Assembly: GCA_028869255.1 (NCBI GenBank)
Contig: CP110972.1
Location: 4,779,001-4,843,000, forward strand
Length of the DNA: 64,000 bases
Direction: 5' to 3'
Source: Pseudomonas poae
GTDB lineage: Bacteria > Pseudomonadota > Gammaproteobacteria > Pseudomonadales > Pseudomonadaceae
Below the pieces are notes generated by a model. That model had not been told where the DNA came from. It saw only the letters and a program-made list of their open reading frames with translations, and did not search any database. Every line of letters begins with the position of its first letter. The first letter of the stretch is position 1. Of this stretch, positions 25,568 to 37,557 are shown in pieces. The translations under genes and the position numbers were made by a program.

Positions 25568-25654
25568 GTGGGAGCGGGCTTGCTCGCGAACGCGTAGTGT
25601 CAGTCGATAACTATGTGACTGATACACCGCCTTCGCGAGCAAGCCCGCTCCCAC
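25568..25654. repeat. REP inverted pair (GCGGGCTTGCTCGCGAA type)
   Basis: GTGGGAGCGGGCTTGCTCGC (from 25568) and its complement (ending 25654) form 23-base arms. The pair lies between convergent uraA and hisC, which appears to be a junction between two blocks that are separate in P. aeruginosa. Confidence 0.9.
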
Positions 25655-25672
25655 AGTTGATTTCAGCGGATG

Positions 25673-26725
25673 TTAAAGCTCGCCAAGCCCATCGATCAGC
25701 GCCTGGTTCTGCTCCGGCGTACCAATGCTGATCCGCAGGAATTGGGCAATCCGCTCCTGCTTGAAGTGCCGCACGATCACCCCTTGCTCACGCAACTTGG
25801 CCGCCAGGCCGGCGGCGTCGTGCCGGGGGTGGCGGGCAAAGATGAAGTTGGCCGCTGACGGCAACACCTCAAAGCCCTTACCTTCCAGTTGCGCGACCAC
25901 CTGGTTGCGGCTGTCGATCACCTGTTGGCAGGTTTTTTCGAAGTACTCACGGTCTTCAAATGCCGCCGCGGCGCCGACAATCGCCAGGCGATCCAGCGGG
26001 TAGGAGTTGAAGCTGTTCTTGACCCGCTCCAGCGCTTCGATCAGGTCCGGGTGGCCCACGGCCAGCCCCACACGCAAACCGGCCAGTGAGCGCGATTTGG
26101 ACAGGGTCTGGGTCACCAGCAGGTTCGGGTAGCGGTCCACCAGGCTGATCGCGGTTTCGCCGCCGAAGTCGATATAGGCTTCATCGACCACCACCACCGA
26201 ATCCGGGCTGGCCTTGAGGATCTGCTCTACCGCGTCCAGCGCCAGTACGCAGCCAGTGGGCGCGTTCGGGTTGGGGAAGATGATCCCGCCGTTGGGCCTG
26301 GCGTAATCCGCCACGCGGATCTGGAACTGCTCGTCCAGCGGCACCGGGTCGGACTTGATGCCGTAGAGGCCGCAGTAAACCGGATAGAAGCTGTAGCTGA
26401 TATCCGGAAACAGCAGCGGCAAGTCGTGTTGGAACAGGCCGTGGAAGATGTGCGCCAGCACTTCATCGGAACCATTGCCGAGGAAAACCTTGCCGGCGTC
26501 GATTCCGTAATACTTGGCCACGGCCTGCTTGAGCAGGTCGCTGTTGGGGTCCGGGTACAGGCGCAGGTTGTCATTCAACTCGGCCTGCATCGCGGCCAGC
26601 GCTTTAGGCGACGGGCCGTAGGGGTTTTCATTGGTGTTGAGCTTGACCAGTTTGGTCAGCTTGGGCTGCTCGCCGGGCACGTAAGGCACGAGGTCCTTGA
26701 CGAAAGGGCTCCAGAATTTGCTCAT
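25673..26725 (-). CDS. hisC: Histidinol-phosphate aminotransferase
   Basis: This 350-residue PLP enzyme converts imidazole-acetol phosphate and glutamate to histidinol phosphate. The PLP lysine lies in [16 protein letters not shown], and NPNAPTG and YIDFGG-type motifs hold the cofactor. It starts 3 bp after hisD, so it is translated from the same transcript (hisG-hisD-hisC order). Length fits the shorter HisC family of Pseudomonas. Confidence 0.95.
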   Translation of the reverse strand: MSKFWSPFVKDLVPYVPGEQPKLTKLVKLNTNENPYGPSPKALAAMQAELNDNLRLYPDPNSDLLKQAVAKYYGIDAGKVFLGNGSDEVLAHIFHGLFQHDLPLLFPDISYSFYPVYCGLYGIKSDPVPLDEQFQIRVADYARPNGGIIFPNPNAPTGCVLALDAVEQILKASPDSVVVVDEAYIDFGGETAISLVDRYPNLLVTQTLSKSRSLAGLRVGLAVGHPDLIEALERVKNSFNSYPLDRLAIVGAAAAFEDREYFEKTCQQVIDSRNQVVAQLEGKGFEVLPSAANFIFARHPRHDAAGLAAKLREQGVIVRHFKQERIAQFLRISIGTPEQNQALIDGLGEL

Positions 26726-26728
26726 GTC

Positions 26729-28048
26729 TTATTTCCCCTCTTCAAGGATGCGGTATTCGGCGCTACGGGCGTGGGCGCTGAGGGATTCACCACGGGCCAG
26801 CACCGAGGCGGTCTTGCCCAGCTCGGAAGCGCCTTGTGGCGAGCAGAAGATGATCGACGAACGCTTCTGGAAGTCATACACCCCCAGCGGCGACGAGAAA
26901 CGCGCAGTGCCGGAGGTCGGCAGTACGTGGTTCGGGCCTGCGCAATAGTCGCCCAGCGCTTCGCTGGTGTGGCGGCCCATGAAGATCGCACCGGCGTGGC
27001 GAATCGACGGCAGCCAGGCTTGTGGGTCTGCGACGGACAGCTCCAAGTGCTCCGGGGCGATACGGTTGGCCACTTCGATAGCCTGCTCCATGTCACGCAC
27101 CAGGATCAGCGCGCCACGGCCATTGATCGACTTCTCGATGATTTCGGCGCGGTCCATGGTCGGCAGCAGCTTATTGATACTGGCGGCCACCTTGTCGAGG
27201 AACTCGGCGTCCGGGCTGACCAGGATCGCCTGCGCGTCTTCGTCGTGTTCGGCCTGGGAAAACAGGTCCATGGCGATCCAGTCCGGGTCGGTCTGGCCAT
27301 CGCACACCACCAGGATTTCCGAAGGGCCGGCGATCATGTCGATACCCACCTGGCCAAACACATGGCGCTTGGCAGTGGCGACGTAGATGTTGCCGGGGCC
27401 GACCACTTTATCAACCTTGGGTACGCTTTCGGTGCCATAGGCCAGAGCTGCAACGGCTTGCGCACCACCGATGGTGAACACACGGTCGACACCGGCGATA
27501 CAGGCGGCGGCCAGCACCAGCTCATTGATTTCGCCACGCGGGGTCGGCACCACCATGACCACTTCTGTCACGCCCGCCACTTTGGCCGGGATCGCGTTCA
27601 TCAAGACCGACGACGGATAAGAGGCTTTACCGCCCGGCACGTACAACCCGGCGCGGTCCAGCGGCGTGACCTTCTGGCCCAGCACGGTGCCGTCGGCCTC
27701 AGTGTAGCTCCAGGAGTCCTGTTTCTGCTTTTCGTGGTAGCTGCGCACCCGCGCCGCCGCCACTTCCAGGGCTTCGCGCTGGGGTGCGGTGATGCGCGTC
27801 AACGCCAGTTCCAGGCGCTCGCGGGGCAGGATCAGGTCGGACATGGAGGCCACGTCCAGGCCATCGAACTGGCGGGTGAAGTCCACCAGCGCCGCATCAC
27901 CGCGCTCGCGCACGGCTTTGATGATGTCGAGTACTCGCTGGTTGACCGAGTCGTCGGACACACTTTCCCAGCTCAGCAGATGATCCAGATGATGGGCAAA
28001 ATCCGGGTCGGCAGCGTTGAGTCGGGCAATTGCAGTGGACGTGGTCAT
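26729..28048 (-). CDS. hisD: Histidinol dehydrogenase
   Basis: This 439-residue enzyme makes the two final oxidations from histidinol to histidine with NAD and zinc. The signature [18 protein letters not shown] and [13 protein letters not shown] blocks are present, as are the C-terminal zinc and catalytic His-containing segments ([19 protein letters not shown]). It lies 128 bp after hisG, a gap that includes a GAAA-loop hairpin, and 3 bp before hisC. Confidence 0.95.
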   Translation of the reverse strand: MTTSTAIARLNAADPDFAHHLDHLLSWESVSDDSVNQRVLDIIKAVRERGDAALVDFTRQFDGLDVASMSDLILPRERLELALTRITAPQREALEVAAARVRSYHEKQKQDSWSYTEADGTVLGQKVTPLDRAGLYVPGGKASYPSSVLMNAIPAKVAGVTEVVMVVPTPRGEINELVLAAACIAGVDRVFTIGGAQAVAALAYGTESVPKVDKVVGPGNIYVATAKRHVFGQVGIDMIAGPSEILVVCDGQTDPDWIAMDLFSQAEHDEDAQAILVSPDAEFLDKVAASINKLLPTMDRAEIIEKSINGRGALILVRDMEQAIEVANRIAPEHLELSVADPQAWLPSIRHAGAIFMGRHTSEALGDYCAGPNHVLPTSGTARFSSPLGVYDFQKRSSIIFCSPQGASELGKTASVLARGESLSAHARSAEYRILEEGK

Positions 28049-28149
28049 AGCGAGGGCCTCAATAGAATTGGCAAAAACTCAGGCGCCCTAAACTAGCAGT
28101 CGTTTCCGCTTGGGCACCTGAGAATTCTGGCTATGAGGCGGATAGACGG

Positions 28150-28169
28150 GCGTAGCTTTTCAGCTACGC
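28150..28169 (-). terminator. GAAA-tetraloop hairpin between hisG and hisD
   Basis: On the minus strand GCGTAGCT-GAAA-AGCTACGC is a perfect 8-bp stem 8 bp after the hisG stop. It has no U-tract, so it more likely marks mRNA processing or 3'-end protection than full termination. Confidence 0.4.
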
Positions 28170-28176
28170 AGGTAGG

Positions 28177-28812
28177 TCAACCGCGGTGTCGAGACTCCAC
28201 TGCGGTGCGCAGGGTGTCGATCAACGCCTGGATACGGGCGTGTTGCATCTTCATCGAAGCTTTGTTGACGATCAAGCGGGAGCTGATGTCGGCAATAAAA
28301 TCCTGAGGCTCGAGACCGTTGGCACGCAGGGTGTTGCCGGTGTCGACTACGTCGATGATCTTGTCGGCCAAGCCGATCAGCGGGGCCAGCTCCATCGAGC
28401 CGTACAGCTTGATGATGTCGACCTGGCGGCCTTGCTCGGCGTAGTAGCGCTTGGCGACGTTGACGAACTTGGTGGCCACGCGCAGGCGGCCTTTGGGCTC
28501 GACATCACCGACACGGCCGGCGGTCATCAGCTTGCACAGGGCGATACGCAGGTCCAGCGGCTCGTACAGGCCCTGGCCGCCGTATTCCATCAACACGTCT
28601 TTACCGGCGACACCCAGGTCGGCCGCGCCATGTTCAACGTAGGTCGGCACGTCGGTAGCCCGTACGATCAGCAGGCGAACGTCGTCCTGGGTCGTGGGGA
28701 TGATCAGCTTGCGGCTCTTGTCCGGATTCTCGGTCGGCACGATGCCCGCTTCAGCCAGAAGCGGCAAAGTGTCGTCAAGGATGCGGCCCTTGGACAGTGC
28801 GATGGTCAACAT
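28177..28812 (-). CDS. hisG: ATP phosphoribosyltransferase, short form
   Basis: The product catalyses the first step of histidine synthesis, joining ATP and PRPP. At 211 residues it is the short HisG(S) form, with [15 protein letters not shown] at the start and the PRPP loop [12 protein letters not shown]. It lacks the C-terminal regulatory domain of long HisG, so a separate HisZ subunit, not in this window, is expected. It precedes hisD-hisC on the same strand and follows murA after a REP pair. Confidence 0.95.
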   Translation of the reverse strand: MLTIALSKGRILDDTLPLLAEAGIVPTENPDKSRKLIIPTTQDDVRLLIVRATDVPTYVEHGAADLGVAGKDVLMEYGGQGLYEPLDLRIALCKLMTAGRVGDVEPKGRLRVATKFVNVAKRYYAEQGRQVDIIKLYGSMELAPLIGLADKIIDVVDTGNTLRANGLEPQDFIADISSRLIVNKASMKMQHARIQALIDTLRTAVESRHRG

Positions 28813-28941
28813 GGGAAACGTCAGTCCTTCATCAGGCTATTGCGGTCCGGTCGCAAACGGCGCCAGACACAGATCGAGGCCATTACAGCCTCGATTTGAA
28901 ACAAATTCAGTAACTGCTCAGGTAACAACAAACACAGCCCC

Positions 28942-29022
28942 GTGGCGAGCGGGCTTGCCCGCGTTGGACTGCGTAGCAGTCCCATTTTTGGGGTTGCTAC
29001 GCAAGACAAGCCCGCTCGCCAC
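28942..29022. repeat. REP-like inverted pair, GTGGCGAGCGGGCTTG variant
   Basis: GTGGCGAGCGGGCTTGCCCGC-type left arm and CAAGCCCGCTCGCCAC right arm enclose an inner stem (TGCGTAGCA with TGCTACGCA-like). This GTGGCGAGC subtype differs from the GTGGGAGC pairs elsewhere in the window. It lies between murA and hisG. Confidence 0.8.
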
Positions 29023-29046
29023 AGTGACAGTGTTTGCAGCCCGGGG

Positions 29047-30575
<1,529 letters not shown>

Positions 30576-30689
30576 GCTCAACCTCTATCGGCGCCCAGTG
30601 CGCACGGGTCGCACATCATACAAAAAAGCCCCGCGCCTGCGAACCCCGCATAGCAGGACTCTGACGGGGGGCTTTTGCGATAATGTGTA

Positions 30690-30995
30690 TTAAGGATGTG
30701 CCAACAGCTCGGTCAAACCGGAAACCTCGGCAATTTCGCGCATGTCGTCGGGCAATGAACGAATGCTCACCGGCTTTCTGGCCGTCTGGGCATCACGCAT
30801 AAAGCACAGCAACAACGACAGGCCGACGCTGCTGGACTTGGTCACCGCCGAGCAATCCAGCACCAGTTCAGGGGCGGTATTGGTCTTGATCAGTGCCTGG
30901 CCCTGCTTGCGCAGGTCCGGCCCGGTGCGGTAATCCAGCACGCCGCTGATGAACAACTCGCCGGCGTCGCTAAGACGAACAGCCGACTCGCTCAT
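30690..30995 (-). CDS. mlaB: STAS-domain subunit MlaB of the phospholipid ABC transporter
   Basis: This 101-residue protein is a single STAS domain with the phospho-acceptor-like segment DCSAVTKSSSVGLSLLL. MlaB binds MlaF in the MlaFEDB inner-membrane complex, which moves phospholipids between the inner and outer membranes and keeps the outer leaflet free of them. Its start overlaps the mlaC stop by 4 bp (ATGA). It is the last mla gene; ibaG follows after about 115 bp. Confidence 0.92.
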   Translation of the reverse strand: MSESAVRLSDAGELFISGVLDYRTGPDLRKQGQALIKTNTAPELVLDCSAVTKSSSVGLSLLLCFMRDAQTARKPVSIRSLPDDMREIAEVSGLTELLAHP

Positions 30996-31639
30996 TGCGC
31001 GGGCTTCCCGGAAGCTTTATCAGTTTCTTCCTTGGCCTTGGCTACTTCACCGGCCCAACCATTGATGGTTTTGTCCAGATCGTTGCCATTGCGCTGCATC
31101 GCGTCAGCGAACTGGTCACGGAACAGCTTGCCGATGTTGATACCGTTGATGATCACGTTACGCAGTTTCCACTCGCCGTTGACCTTCTCCAGGGTGTACT
31201 GCACAGGGTAGACGGCGCCGTTGTTGCCTTTGACGCTCATGTTGACGCTGGTGCGATCGCCCGACTCATCGCCGGCTGGAGCCACGGTAATGCCCTGGTT
31301 GTTGTATTCCAGCAAAGCGTTGCCGTAGAACTGGAACAGGCCCTTCTTGAAGTTTTCCTGGAAGGTCTGCATCTGCGCCGGCGTAGCCTTGCGCGAATAC
31401 TTGACCGTCATGATGCTGCGGGAAATGCCTTCGGCATCGACCACCGGGCCGACAATGGTATTGAGCGCGTTATAGAACTGACTCGGATCTTGCTTGTACT
31501 TTTCCTTGTTGGCCGACAGGTCAGCCAACATCTTGTTAGTCGTGTCCTGCACCAGCTCGTGGGCAGAACCCGCCGCGTTGGCCATCAGCGGCAGCGCTGC
31601 CAGCAGCACCAGCAGGCCACGTCGCAAGGTAGAGATCAT
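30992..31639 (-). CDS. mlaC: Periplasmic phospholipid carrier MlaC
   Basis: This roughly 215-residue protein has a Sec signal (cleavage after MANA) and the MlaC/Ttg2D domain (SRSIMTVKYSRKATPAQMQTF near the middle). It shuttles phospholipid across the periplasm between the MlaA complex and MlaFEDB. The start at 31639 (MISTLRRGLL) fits a GAGGA ribosome site 8 bp upstream; the ATG at 31654, overlapping mlaD, is possible. Confidence 0.93.
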   Translation of the reverse strand: MISTLRRGLLVLLAALPLMANAAGSAHELVQDTTNKMLADLSANKEKYKQDPSQFYNALNTIVGPVVDAEGISRSIMTVKYSRKATPAQMQTFQENFKKGLFQFYGNALLEYNNQGITVAPAGDESGDRTSVNMSVKGNNGAVYPVQYTLEKVNGEWKLRNVIINGINIGKLFRDQFADAMQRNGNDLDKTINGWAGEVAKAKEETDKASGKPAQ

Positions 31640-31650
31640 GAACAGATTCC

Positions 31651-32118
31651 TCATTTGGCGTCTTTATTGACCGTATTGAGCAGGAATTTACCGATCAAGT
31701 CTTCAAGCACCAACGACGACTGTGTGTCGTGGATTGTCGAACCATCCTTGAGCAGGGCTGTTTCCCCACCCACGCTGACACCGATGTACTTCTCGCCCAG
31801 CAGACCCGCAGTGAGGATAGATGCAGTGGAGTCGGTCGGCAGGTTATCTACCTTCTTGTCCAGTTGCATGGTCACTCGCCCGGTGAAGCTGTCGCGATCC
31901 AGATCGATTGCCGTGACCTTGCCGATCGTCACACCGGCCATGGTCACTTTAGCTCTGACAGTCAAACCGGCGATATTGTCGAAGTACGCGTAAAGTTTAT
32001 AAGTATCGGCGGTGGGGCTGGCCGACAGGCCACTGACCCGCAGGGCCAGCAACAGTAAAGCCAGGATGCCAGCCAGCAAGAAAAGGCCGACACCGATTTC
32101 CACAGTGCGGTTTTGCAT
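31651..32118 (-). CDS. mlaD: MCE-domain subunit MlaD
   Basis: This 155-residue protein has one N-terminal membrane helix (residues about 7-27) and a single MCE domain (AYFDNIAGLTVRAKVTMAGV). MlaD forms the hexameric periplasmic ring of the Mla complex, through which lipid passes. It overlaps mlaE at the stop/start and is followed directly by mlaC. Confidence 0.94.
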   Translation of the reverse strand: MQNRTVEIGVGLFLLAGILALLLLALRVSGLSASPTADTYKLYAYFDNIAGLTVRAKVTMAGVTIGKVTAIDLDRDSFTGRVTMQLDKKVDNLPTDSTASILTAGLLGEKYIGVSVGGETALLKDGSTIHDTQSSLVLEDLIGKFLLNTVNKDAK

Positions 32119-32915
32119 CAGAAATCTCCAAACATCAAGGCGGTCAAAATGAAGTCAAGGCCCAGTACCGCCAGCGAGGCGTACACAACGGTCTTGGTGG
32201 TGGCGCGACTGATCCCTTCTGAGGTGGGCTCACAGTCGTAGCCTTGGAATACGGCGATCCAGGTCACTACAAAGGCAAAGACGATGCTCTTTATGATGCC
32301 GTTGAGCACGTCACCGCTGAAGGTCACGCTGTTTTGCATGTTGGCCCAGTAGGACCCGTCATAGACGCCCAGCCAGTCCACCGCCACCCACGAACCGCCC
32401 CAGATGCCGACCACGCTGAAAATCATCGCCAGCAGTGGCAGGGAAATGAAGCCGGCCCACAGGCGCGGGGCAACAATGTATTTGAGCGGGTCCACGCCGA
32501 TCATTTCCAGGCTGGACAACTGCTCGGTGGACTTCATATTGCCGATCTCGGCAGTCAGCGCCGAACCTGCGCGACCGGCGAACAGCAAGGCCGTGACCAC
32601 CGGCCCCAGCTCACGCAACAGCGTCAGGGCGACCATCTGCCCAACGGCCTGCTCCGAACCGTAGCTGGAGAGGATATTAAAACCCTGCAACGCCAGCACC
32701 ATGCCGATGAACACGCCGGAGACCACGATGATCACCAGCGACATCACACCCACCGAGTGCAATTGCTTGATCAGCAGGCCAAAGCCACCACCGATGCCGC
32801 CGCGGCCGAGCAAGGCGTGGAACAGGAAAATCGTTGAGCGCCCCAGCACTTCGACGATGTCGATACCGGAGCGACCGAAAAGGCGAACCTTTTCGATAAG
32901 AGATGTCTTGCGCAT
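32118..32915 (-). CDS. mlaE: Phospholipid ABC transporter permease MlaE
   Basis: This 265-residue integral membrane protein has about five hydrophobic helices and the conserved MlaE features [27 protein letters not shown]. It dimerises as the permease of the Mla complex. It overlaps mlaF by one base and mlaD by one base, so the operon is translationally coupled. Confidence 0.94.
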   Translation of the reverse strand: MRKTSLIEKVRLFGRSGIDIVEVLGRSTIFLFHALLGRGGIGGGFGLLIKQLHSVGVMSLVIIVVSGVFIGMVLALQGFNILSSYGSEQAVGQMVALTLLRELGPVVTALLFAGRAGSALTAEIGNMKSTEQLSSLEMIGVDPLKYIVAPRLWAGFISLPLLAMIFSVVGIWGGSWVAVDWLGVYDGSYWANMQNSVTFSGDVLNGIIKSIVFAFVVTWIAVFQGYDCEPTSEGISRATTKTVVYASLAVLGLDFILTALMFGDF

Positions 32916-33724
32916 CAGCGCTTCCCCAGAAGATCTGAGCGGTAATCCGCTGCCGGAAAATGAAAAGGCACCGGGCCATCGGGATCGCCGGTCATGAATT
33001 GGCGAATGCGCGGGTTGTCTGCGTTCATCAGTTCTTCAGGCGTGCCCTGGCCCAGCACCTGGCCATCGCCGACTACATAGAGGTAATCGGCAATGCTCGC
33101 GGTTTCTGCAAGATCGTGAGAGACCACGATGCTGGTAATCCCCAGCGCATCGTTGAGCAGGCGGATCAGGCGCACCAACACGCCCATGGCGATCGGGTCC
33201 TGGCCGACGAAGGGCTCGTCGTACATGAGGATCTGTGGATCGAGGGCGATGGCACGCGCCAGGGCGACCCGGCGCTTCATGCCGCCGGACAACTCGTCAG
33301 GCATCAGGTCGATGGCGCCGCGAAGGCCTACGGCCTGCAGTTTCAGCAACACAATGTCACGAATCATTTCGTCGGACAGCTGGGTATGCACCCGCAGCGG
33401 GAACGCGACGTTCTCGAAAACATCAAGGTCGGTGAACAACGCACCGCTCTGGAACAGCACACCCATGTGCTTGCGTGCATCGAACAGATCGCTGCGCGAC
33501 AGCGTCGGCAGGTTCTGGCCGTTGACCCACACTTCGCCGGCGCTGGGGCGCAATTGCATGCCCATCAGGCGCAACAGGGTGGTCTTGCCGCAACCGGAAG
33601 GCCCCATGATGCCCGTGACCTTGCCGCGGGGAATGCGAATATCGACGTTATTGAAGATGCTGCGCGTCCCGCGCTTGAAGGTCAGTCCCTTCAGCTCGAC
33701 CGCGTAGGCGTTATCGGCACTCAT
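32915..33724 (-). CDS. mlaF: Phospholipid ABC transporter ATPase MlaF
   Basis: This 269-residue ATPase has Walker [12 protein letters not shown], the signature [16 protein letters not shown], Walker B LMYDEP and the switch His in VVSHD. It powers the MlaFEDB complex. It is the first gene of the minus-strand mla operon and is divergent from kdsD. In Pseudomonas this locus is also known as ttg2, linked to solvent tolerance. Confidence 0.95.
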   Translation of the reverse strand: MSADNAYAVELKGLTFKRGTRSIFNNVDIRIPRGKVTGIMGPSGCGKTTLLRLMGMQLRPSAGEVWVNGQNLPTLSRSDLFDARKHMGVLFQSGALFTDLDVFENVAFPLRVHTQLSDEMIRDIVLLKLQAVGLRGAIDLMPDELSGGMKRRVALARAIALDPQILMYDEPFVGQDPIAMGVLVRLIRLLNDALGITSIVVSHDLAETASIADYLYVVGDGQVLGQGTPEELMNADNPRIRQFMTGDPDGPVPFHFPAADYRSDLLGKR

Positions 33725-34035
33725 CTAAACTCCTTGGGATGCAGCCTTTCACTCAGACACCACGTTTGCGACAAACGTTTGCAACGAGTGCGCAATAGAT
33801 AGCCACATGGGCTGGGCGGACCGAACTGGCGGCGAACTATATCACTGGTGGTACAACGCGCCCAAGGCCGGAACAGTGCTTGTTCAGATTGGCGACAGTG
33901 AAAAAACCTTGCCGGGCATACAACCAAGGAAGGAATCTCGCATCCCGAGTAAATAAAGCCTGACGAACTTGCGTGAGGGAATTGATCATTACCGCTATAA
34001 TCGCCGACTTTTCGTCAGGCTATACGATTTAAGAC
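33725..34035. promoter_or_regulatory. Divergent promoter region of mlaF and kdsD
   Basis: No gene is seen in these 311 bp. A TATAAT at 33996-34001 is a good -10 for the kdsD-lpt operon, with no close -35 match. The mlaF promoter must lie in the left half, but no clear hexamers are visible there. Confidence 0.5.
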
Positions 34036-35010
34036 ATGAGCCAATCCAGCGACCTTATTCAATCCGCACAACGCACCATCCGCCTAGAGCTTGAAGCCGT
34101 AGAAGGCTTGCTGGCCCGTATCGACGCGGATTTCGTACGCGCCTGCGAGATGATTCTGGCCAGCAAGGGCCGCGTTGTCGTCGTCGGCATGGGCAAGTCG
34201 GGCCACGTCGGCAACAAGATCGCCGCCACCCTGGCCAGCACCGGAACTACCGCGTTTTTCGTGCACCCGGCCGAAGCCAGCCATGGCGACATGGGCATGA
34301 TCACCAAGGATGACATCATCCTCGCCCTGTCCAATTCCGGCACCACCAACGAAATCGTGACCCTGCTGCCGCTGATCAAGCGCCTGGGCATCAAGATGAT
34401 CAGCGTCACCGGCAACCCGGAATCGACGCTGGCCAAGGCCGCCGAAGTGAACCTGAATGTTCACGTAGCCCATGAAGCCTGCCCACTGAACCTCGCGCCG
34501 ACCTCCTCCACCACTGCCGCGCTGGTCATGGGCGATGCCCTGGCCGTGGCGTTGCTGGAAGCCCGCGGGTTTACTGCTGAAGACTTCGCGTTCTCCCACC
34601 CGGGTGGCGCCCTGGGCCGCCGCTTGCTGCTCAAAGTGGAAAATGTCATGCATTCGGGCGATGAATTGCCCCACGTACAGCGCGGCACATTGCTGAAGGA
34701 CGCGCTGATGGAAATGACCCGCAAGGGCCTGGGCATGACCGTGATCCTGGAAGCCGACGGGCGCCTGGCCGGGGTTTTCACCGACGGCGACTTGCGTCGC
34801 ACCCTGGACCGCACCATCGACATCCACACCGCCACCATCGATGCGGTAATGACCCCACACGGCAAGACTGCCCGCCCCGAGATGCTCGCGGCCGAAGCCT
34901 TGAAGATCATGGAAGACCACAAGATCGGCGCGCTGGTGGTGGTCAATACCGACGACCACCCGATTGGCGCCCTGAATATGCACGACTTGCTGCGTGCGGG
35001 AGTGATGTAA
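34036..35010 (+). CDS. kdsD: D-arabinose 5-phosphate isomerase
   Basis: This 324-residue enzyme makes arabinose 5-phosphate from ribulose 5-phosphate for Kdo synthesis in LPS. It has an N-terminal SIS domain (VVGMGKSGHVGNKIAATLASTGT, catalytic HPAEASHGDMG) and two C-terminal CBS repeats (VMTPHGKTARP onward). It heads the kdsD-kdsC-lptC-lptA-lptB operon; kdsC begins immediately after its stop. Confidence 0.95.
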   Translation: MSQSSDLIQSAQRTIRLELEAVEGLLARIDADFVRACEMILASKGRVVVVGMGKSGHVGNKIAATLASTGTTAFFVHPAEASHGDMGMITKDDIILALSNSGTTNEIVTLLPLIKRLGIKMISVTGNPESTLAKAAEVNLNVHVAHEACPLNLAPTSSTTAALVMGDALAVALLEARGFTAEDFAFSHPGGALGRRLLLKVENVMHSGDELPHVQRGTLLKDALMEMTRKGLGMTVILEADGRLAGVFTDGDLRRTLDRTIDIHTATIDAVMTPHGKTARPEMLAAEALKIMEDHKIGALVVVNTDDHPIGALNMHDLLRAGVM

Positions 35011-35535
35011 ATGACCAGCGACCTGATGCAACGCGGTAAAAACATCAAACTGGCGATTTTCGACGTAGACGGCGTGCTGACCGATGGCCGCCTGTACTTC
35101 CTCGAAGATGGCAGCGAGTTCAAGACGTTCAACACCCTCGACGGCCAAGGCATCAAGATGCTGATGGCGTCGGGCGTGCAAACCGCGATTATCAGCGGCA
35201 GAAAAACCCCTGTTGTGGAACGCCGCGCACAAAACCTGGGGATTCCTCACCTGTATCAAGGCCGTGAGGATAAACTGGTGGTTCTGGACGAGCTTCTTGG
35301 CCAACTCAACCTAAGCTATGAGCAGGTTGCCTACTTGGGCGATGACTTGCCCGACCTGCCGGTGATCCGCCGAGTCGGCCTGGGGATGGCCGTGGCCAAT
35401 GCGGCGGCGTTTGTTCGCGAGCATGCCCATGGCATCACCACCGCGCGGGGTGGCGAAGGTGCCGCCCGCGAGTTCTGCGAGCTGATCCTGCGTGCCCAGG
35501 GCAGCCTTGAAGCGGCCCACGCCGCCTACTTATAG
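35011..35535 (+). CDS. kdsC: 3-deoxy-manno-octulosonate-8-phosphate phosphatase
   Basis: This 174-residue HAD-superfamily phosphatase removes the phosphate from Kdo-8-P. The DxD nucleophile motif is FDVDGVLTDG, the second is IISGRK, and YLGDDLPDLPV is the metal-binding motif IV. It has no cap domain, as typical for tetrameric KdsC. It abuts kdsD and is followed by lptC after 8 bp. Confidence 0.95.
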   Translation: MTSDLMQRGKNIKLAIFDVDGVLTDGRLYFLEDGSEFKTFNTLDGQGIKMLMASGVQTAIISGRKTPVVERRAQNLGIPHLYQGREDKLVVLDELLGQLNLSYEQVAYLGDDLPDLPVIRRVGLGMAVANAAAFVREHAHGITTARGGEGAAREFCELILRAQGSLEAAHAAYL

Positions 35536-35543
35536 AGCGTTTT

Positions 35544-36116
35544 ATGCTGAGTAAAAAGATTCGCAACTTCCTGCTATTCGGGGTCATCGCCGCGCTGTTC
35601 CTGGCGGTGGGCTACTGGAATATCAGCCCGGAGCGCTTTCTCGACCAGCCTGCTGCGCAGGTTGACGAGGGCGCTATCGACTACTACGCCATCAATGCCA
35701 AAAGCGTGCAGTTCCTGCCCGATGGCAAGGTGCAGTACGAGATGACCTCGGACAAGGTCGAGCATTTGAAGGCCACCGAAGTCACCCTGCTGACCAACCC
35801 GGACATGAACATCTACCGTGGCACCGAGTTTCCGTGGCACGTCACCAGCAAGCGTGGCGAGGTCAACCCGGACGGCACCGAAGTGGAACTGATCGACTCG
35901 GTGCGCGTTGCGCGCACCGACGCAAAAAACCGCGATACCGTGATTACCAGCAGTCGCATGACCGTATTCCCGCAGAAGCAATATGCGCAGACCGAGCAAG
36001 ACGTTAGAATCGACGGCGCTGGCGGTGTATCGACTGGCAAGGGAATGAAAGCGTATTTGAAAGAAAGCAGGATACACCTGCTATCGAACGTAAGAGGACA
36101 GTATGAGGCTCGTTAA
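35544..36116 (+). CDS. lptC: LPS export protein LptC
   Basis: This 190-residue protein has one N-terminal membrane anchor (about residues 8-25) and a periplasmic beta-jellyroll domain of the LptC family, with repeated short strands such as GKVQYEMTSDKVEHL. LptC links the LptBFG ATPase to LptA in the LPS bridge. Its end overlaps lptA by 14 bp. Confidence 0.93.
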   Translation: MLSKKIRNFLLFGVIAALFLAVGYWNISPERFLDQPAAQVDEGAIDYYAINAKSVQFLPDGKVQYEMTSDKVEHLKATEVTLLTNPDMNIYRGTEFPWHVTSKRGEVNPDGTEVELIDSVRVARTDAKNRDTVITSSRMTVFPQKQYAQTEQDVRIDGAGGVSTGKGMKAYLKESRIHLLSNVRGQYEAR

Positions 36117-36635
36117 AACTCTCCCTATTTTGCTCGGTCTGGGCGCAGCACTGGGAAGCGTGAGCGCCTGGGCTCTGCCGAACGATAGCCAGCAACCGAT
36201 CCACATCTCGGCTGACGATGCGCAGCTGGATGACAAACAAGGTGTCGCCACCTACACCGGCGGCGTGATCATCACCCAAGGCTCGATGAAGATCACCGGT
36301 AATACCGTGACCCTGACTCGTACCCCGGCTGGCGACATTGACGTGGTGACCTCGGTCGGCAACCTGGCTTACTTCGAACAGAAGCAGTCTGCTGCCGATA
36401 CCGGCCCGATGAAGGGCTACGGCAAGACCATCCAGTACCACGCCCAGCAGAACCGCATCGTCCTGATCGACCAGGCCAAGGTCCTCAGCCCCGACGGCAA
36501 CTCCACGGAAGGTGAAAAGATCACCTATGACACCGTGAAACAGATTGCTAACGCCGGTCGTGCGAATGGCAGCAAGGTCACCGCACCGCGCCCACGCATC
36601 GACATGGTTATCCAGCCGAAGAAGAAGGCCGAGTA

Positions 36636-36636
<1 letters not shown>
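36103..36636 (+). CDS. lptA: LPS periplasmic bridge protein LptA (LptH)
   Basis: This 177-residue protein has a signal peptide (cleavage after VSAWA) and one OstA/LptA jellyroll domain with the conserved [19 protein letters not shown] start. It carries LPS across the periplasm. Its TAA overlaps the lptB ATG by one base, so expression is coupled. In P. aeruginosa the protein is called LptH. Confidence 0.93.
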
Positions 36637-37361
<725 letters not shown>

Positions 37362-37413
37362 ATCTGCCTGTAAACACTGGCGGTGGCAGGTCGTTTGCCC
37401 GAAGTGCGGGAGT

Positions 37414-37439
37414 CAATAAAAACCTCCGGATTTTTATTG
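37414..37439. terminator. AT-rich palindrome between lptB and rpoN
   Basis: CAATAAAAA (37414-37422) and TTTTTATTG (37431-37439) form a 9-bp AT stem around CCTCCGGA, 52 bp after lptB. It is weak for a terminator but has a T run on each strand, and may separate the lpt transcript from the rpoN promoter. Confidence 0.35.
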
Positions 37440-37475
37440 TTACCGCGCTCTAGGCAAAGCCCCCGATATCAGGCA

Positions 37476-37481
37476 TATAAT
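37476..37481 (+). promoter_or_regulatory. Probable -10 element of rpoN
   Basis: An exact TATAAT lies 77 bp before the rpoN ATG. The sequence 17-19 bp upstream (TAGGCA) is a weak -35. Confidence 0.45.
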
Positions 37482-37557
37482 TTGCTTATGTTTGGCGCTC
37501 ACGCGCCCTGTCGTGGATGGCGCACTGCGCCGGCGAATAAGGTGTTAAGCCCCTGCT

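Noticed and set aside
28150..28169. Strong terminator ending the hisG transcript
   Set aside because: The stem is perfect but has no U-tract, and hisD-hisC lie just downstream on the same strand, so full termination is unlikely.
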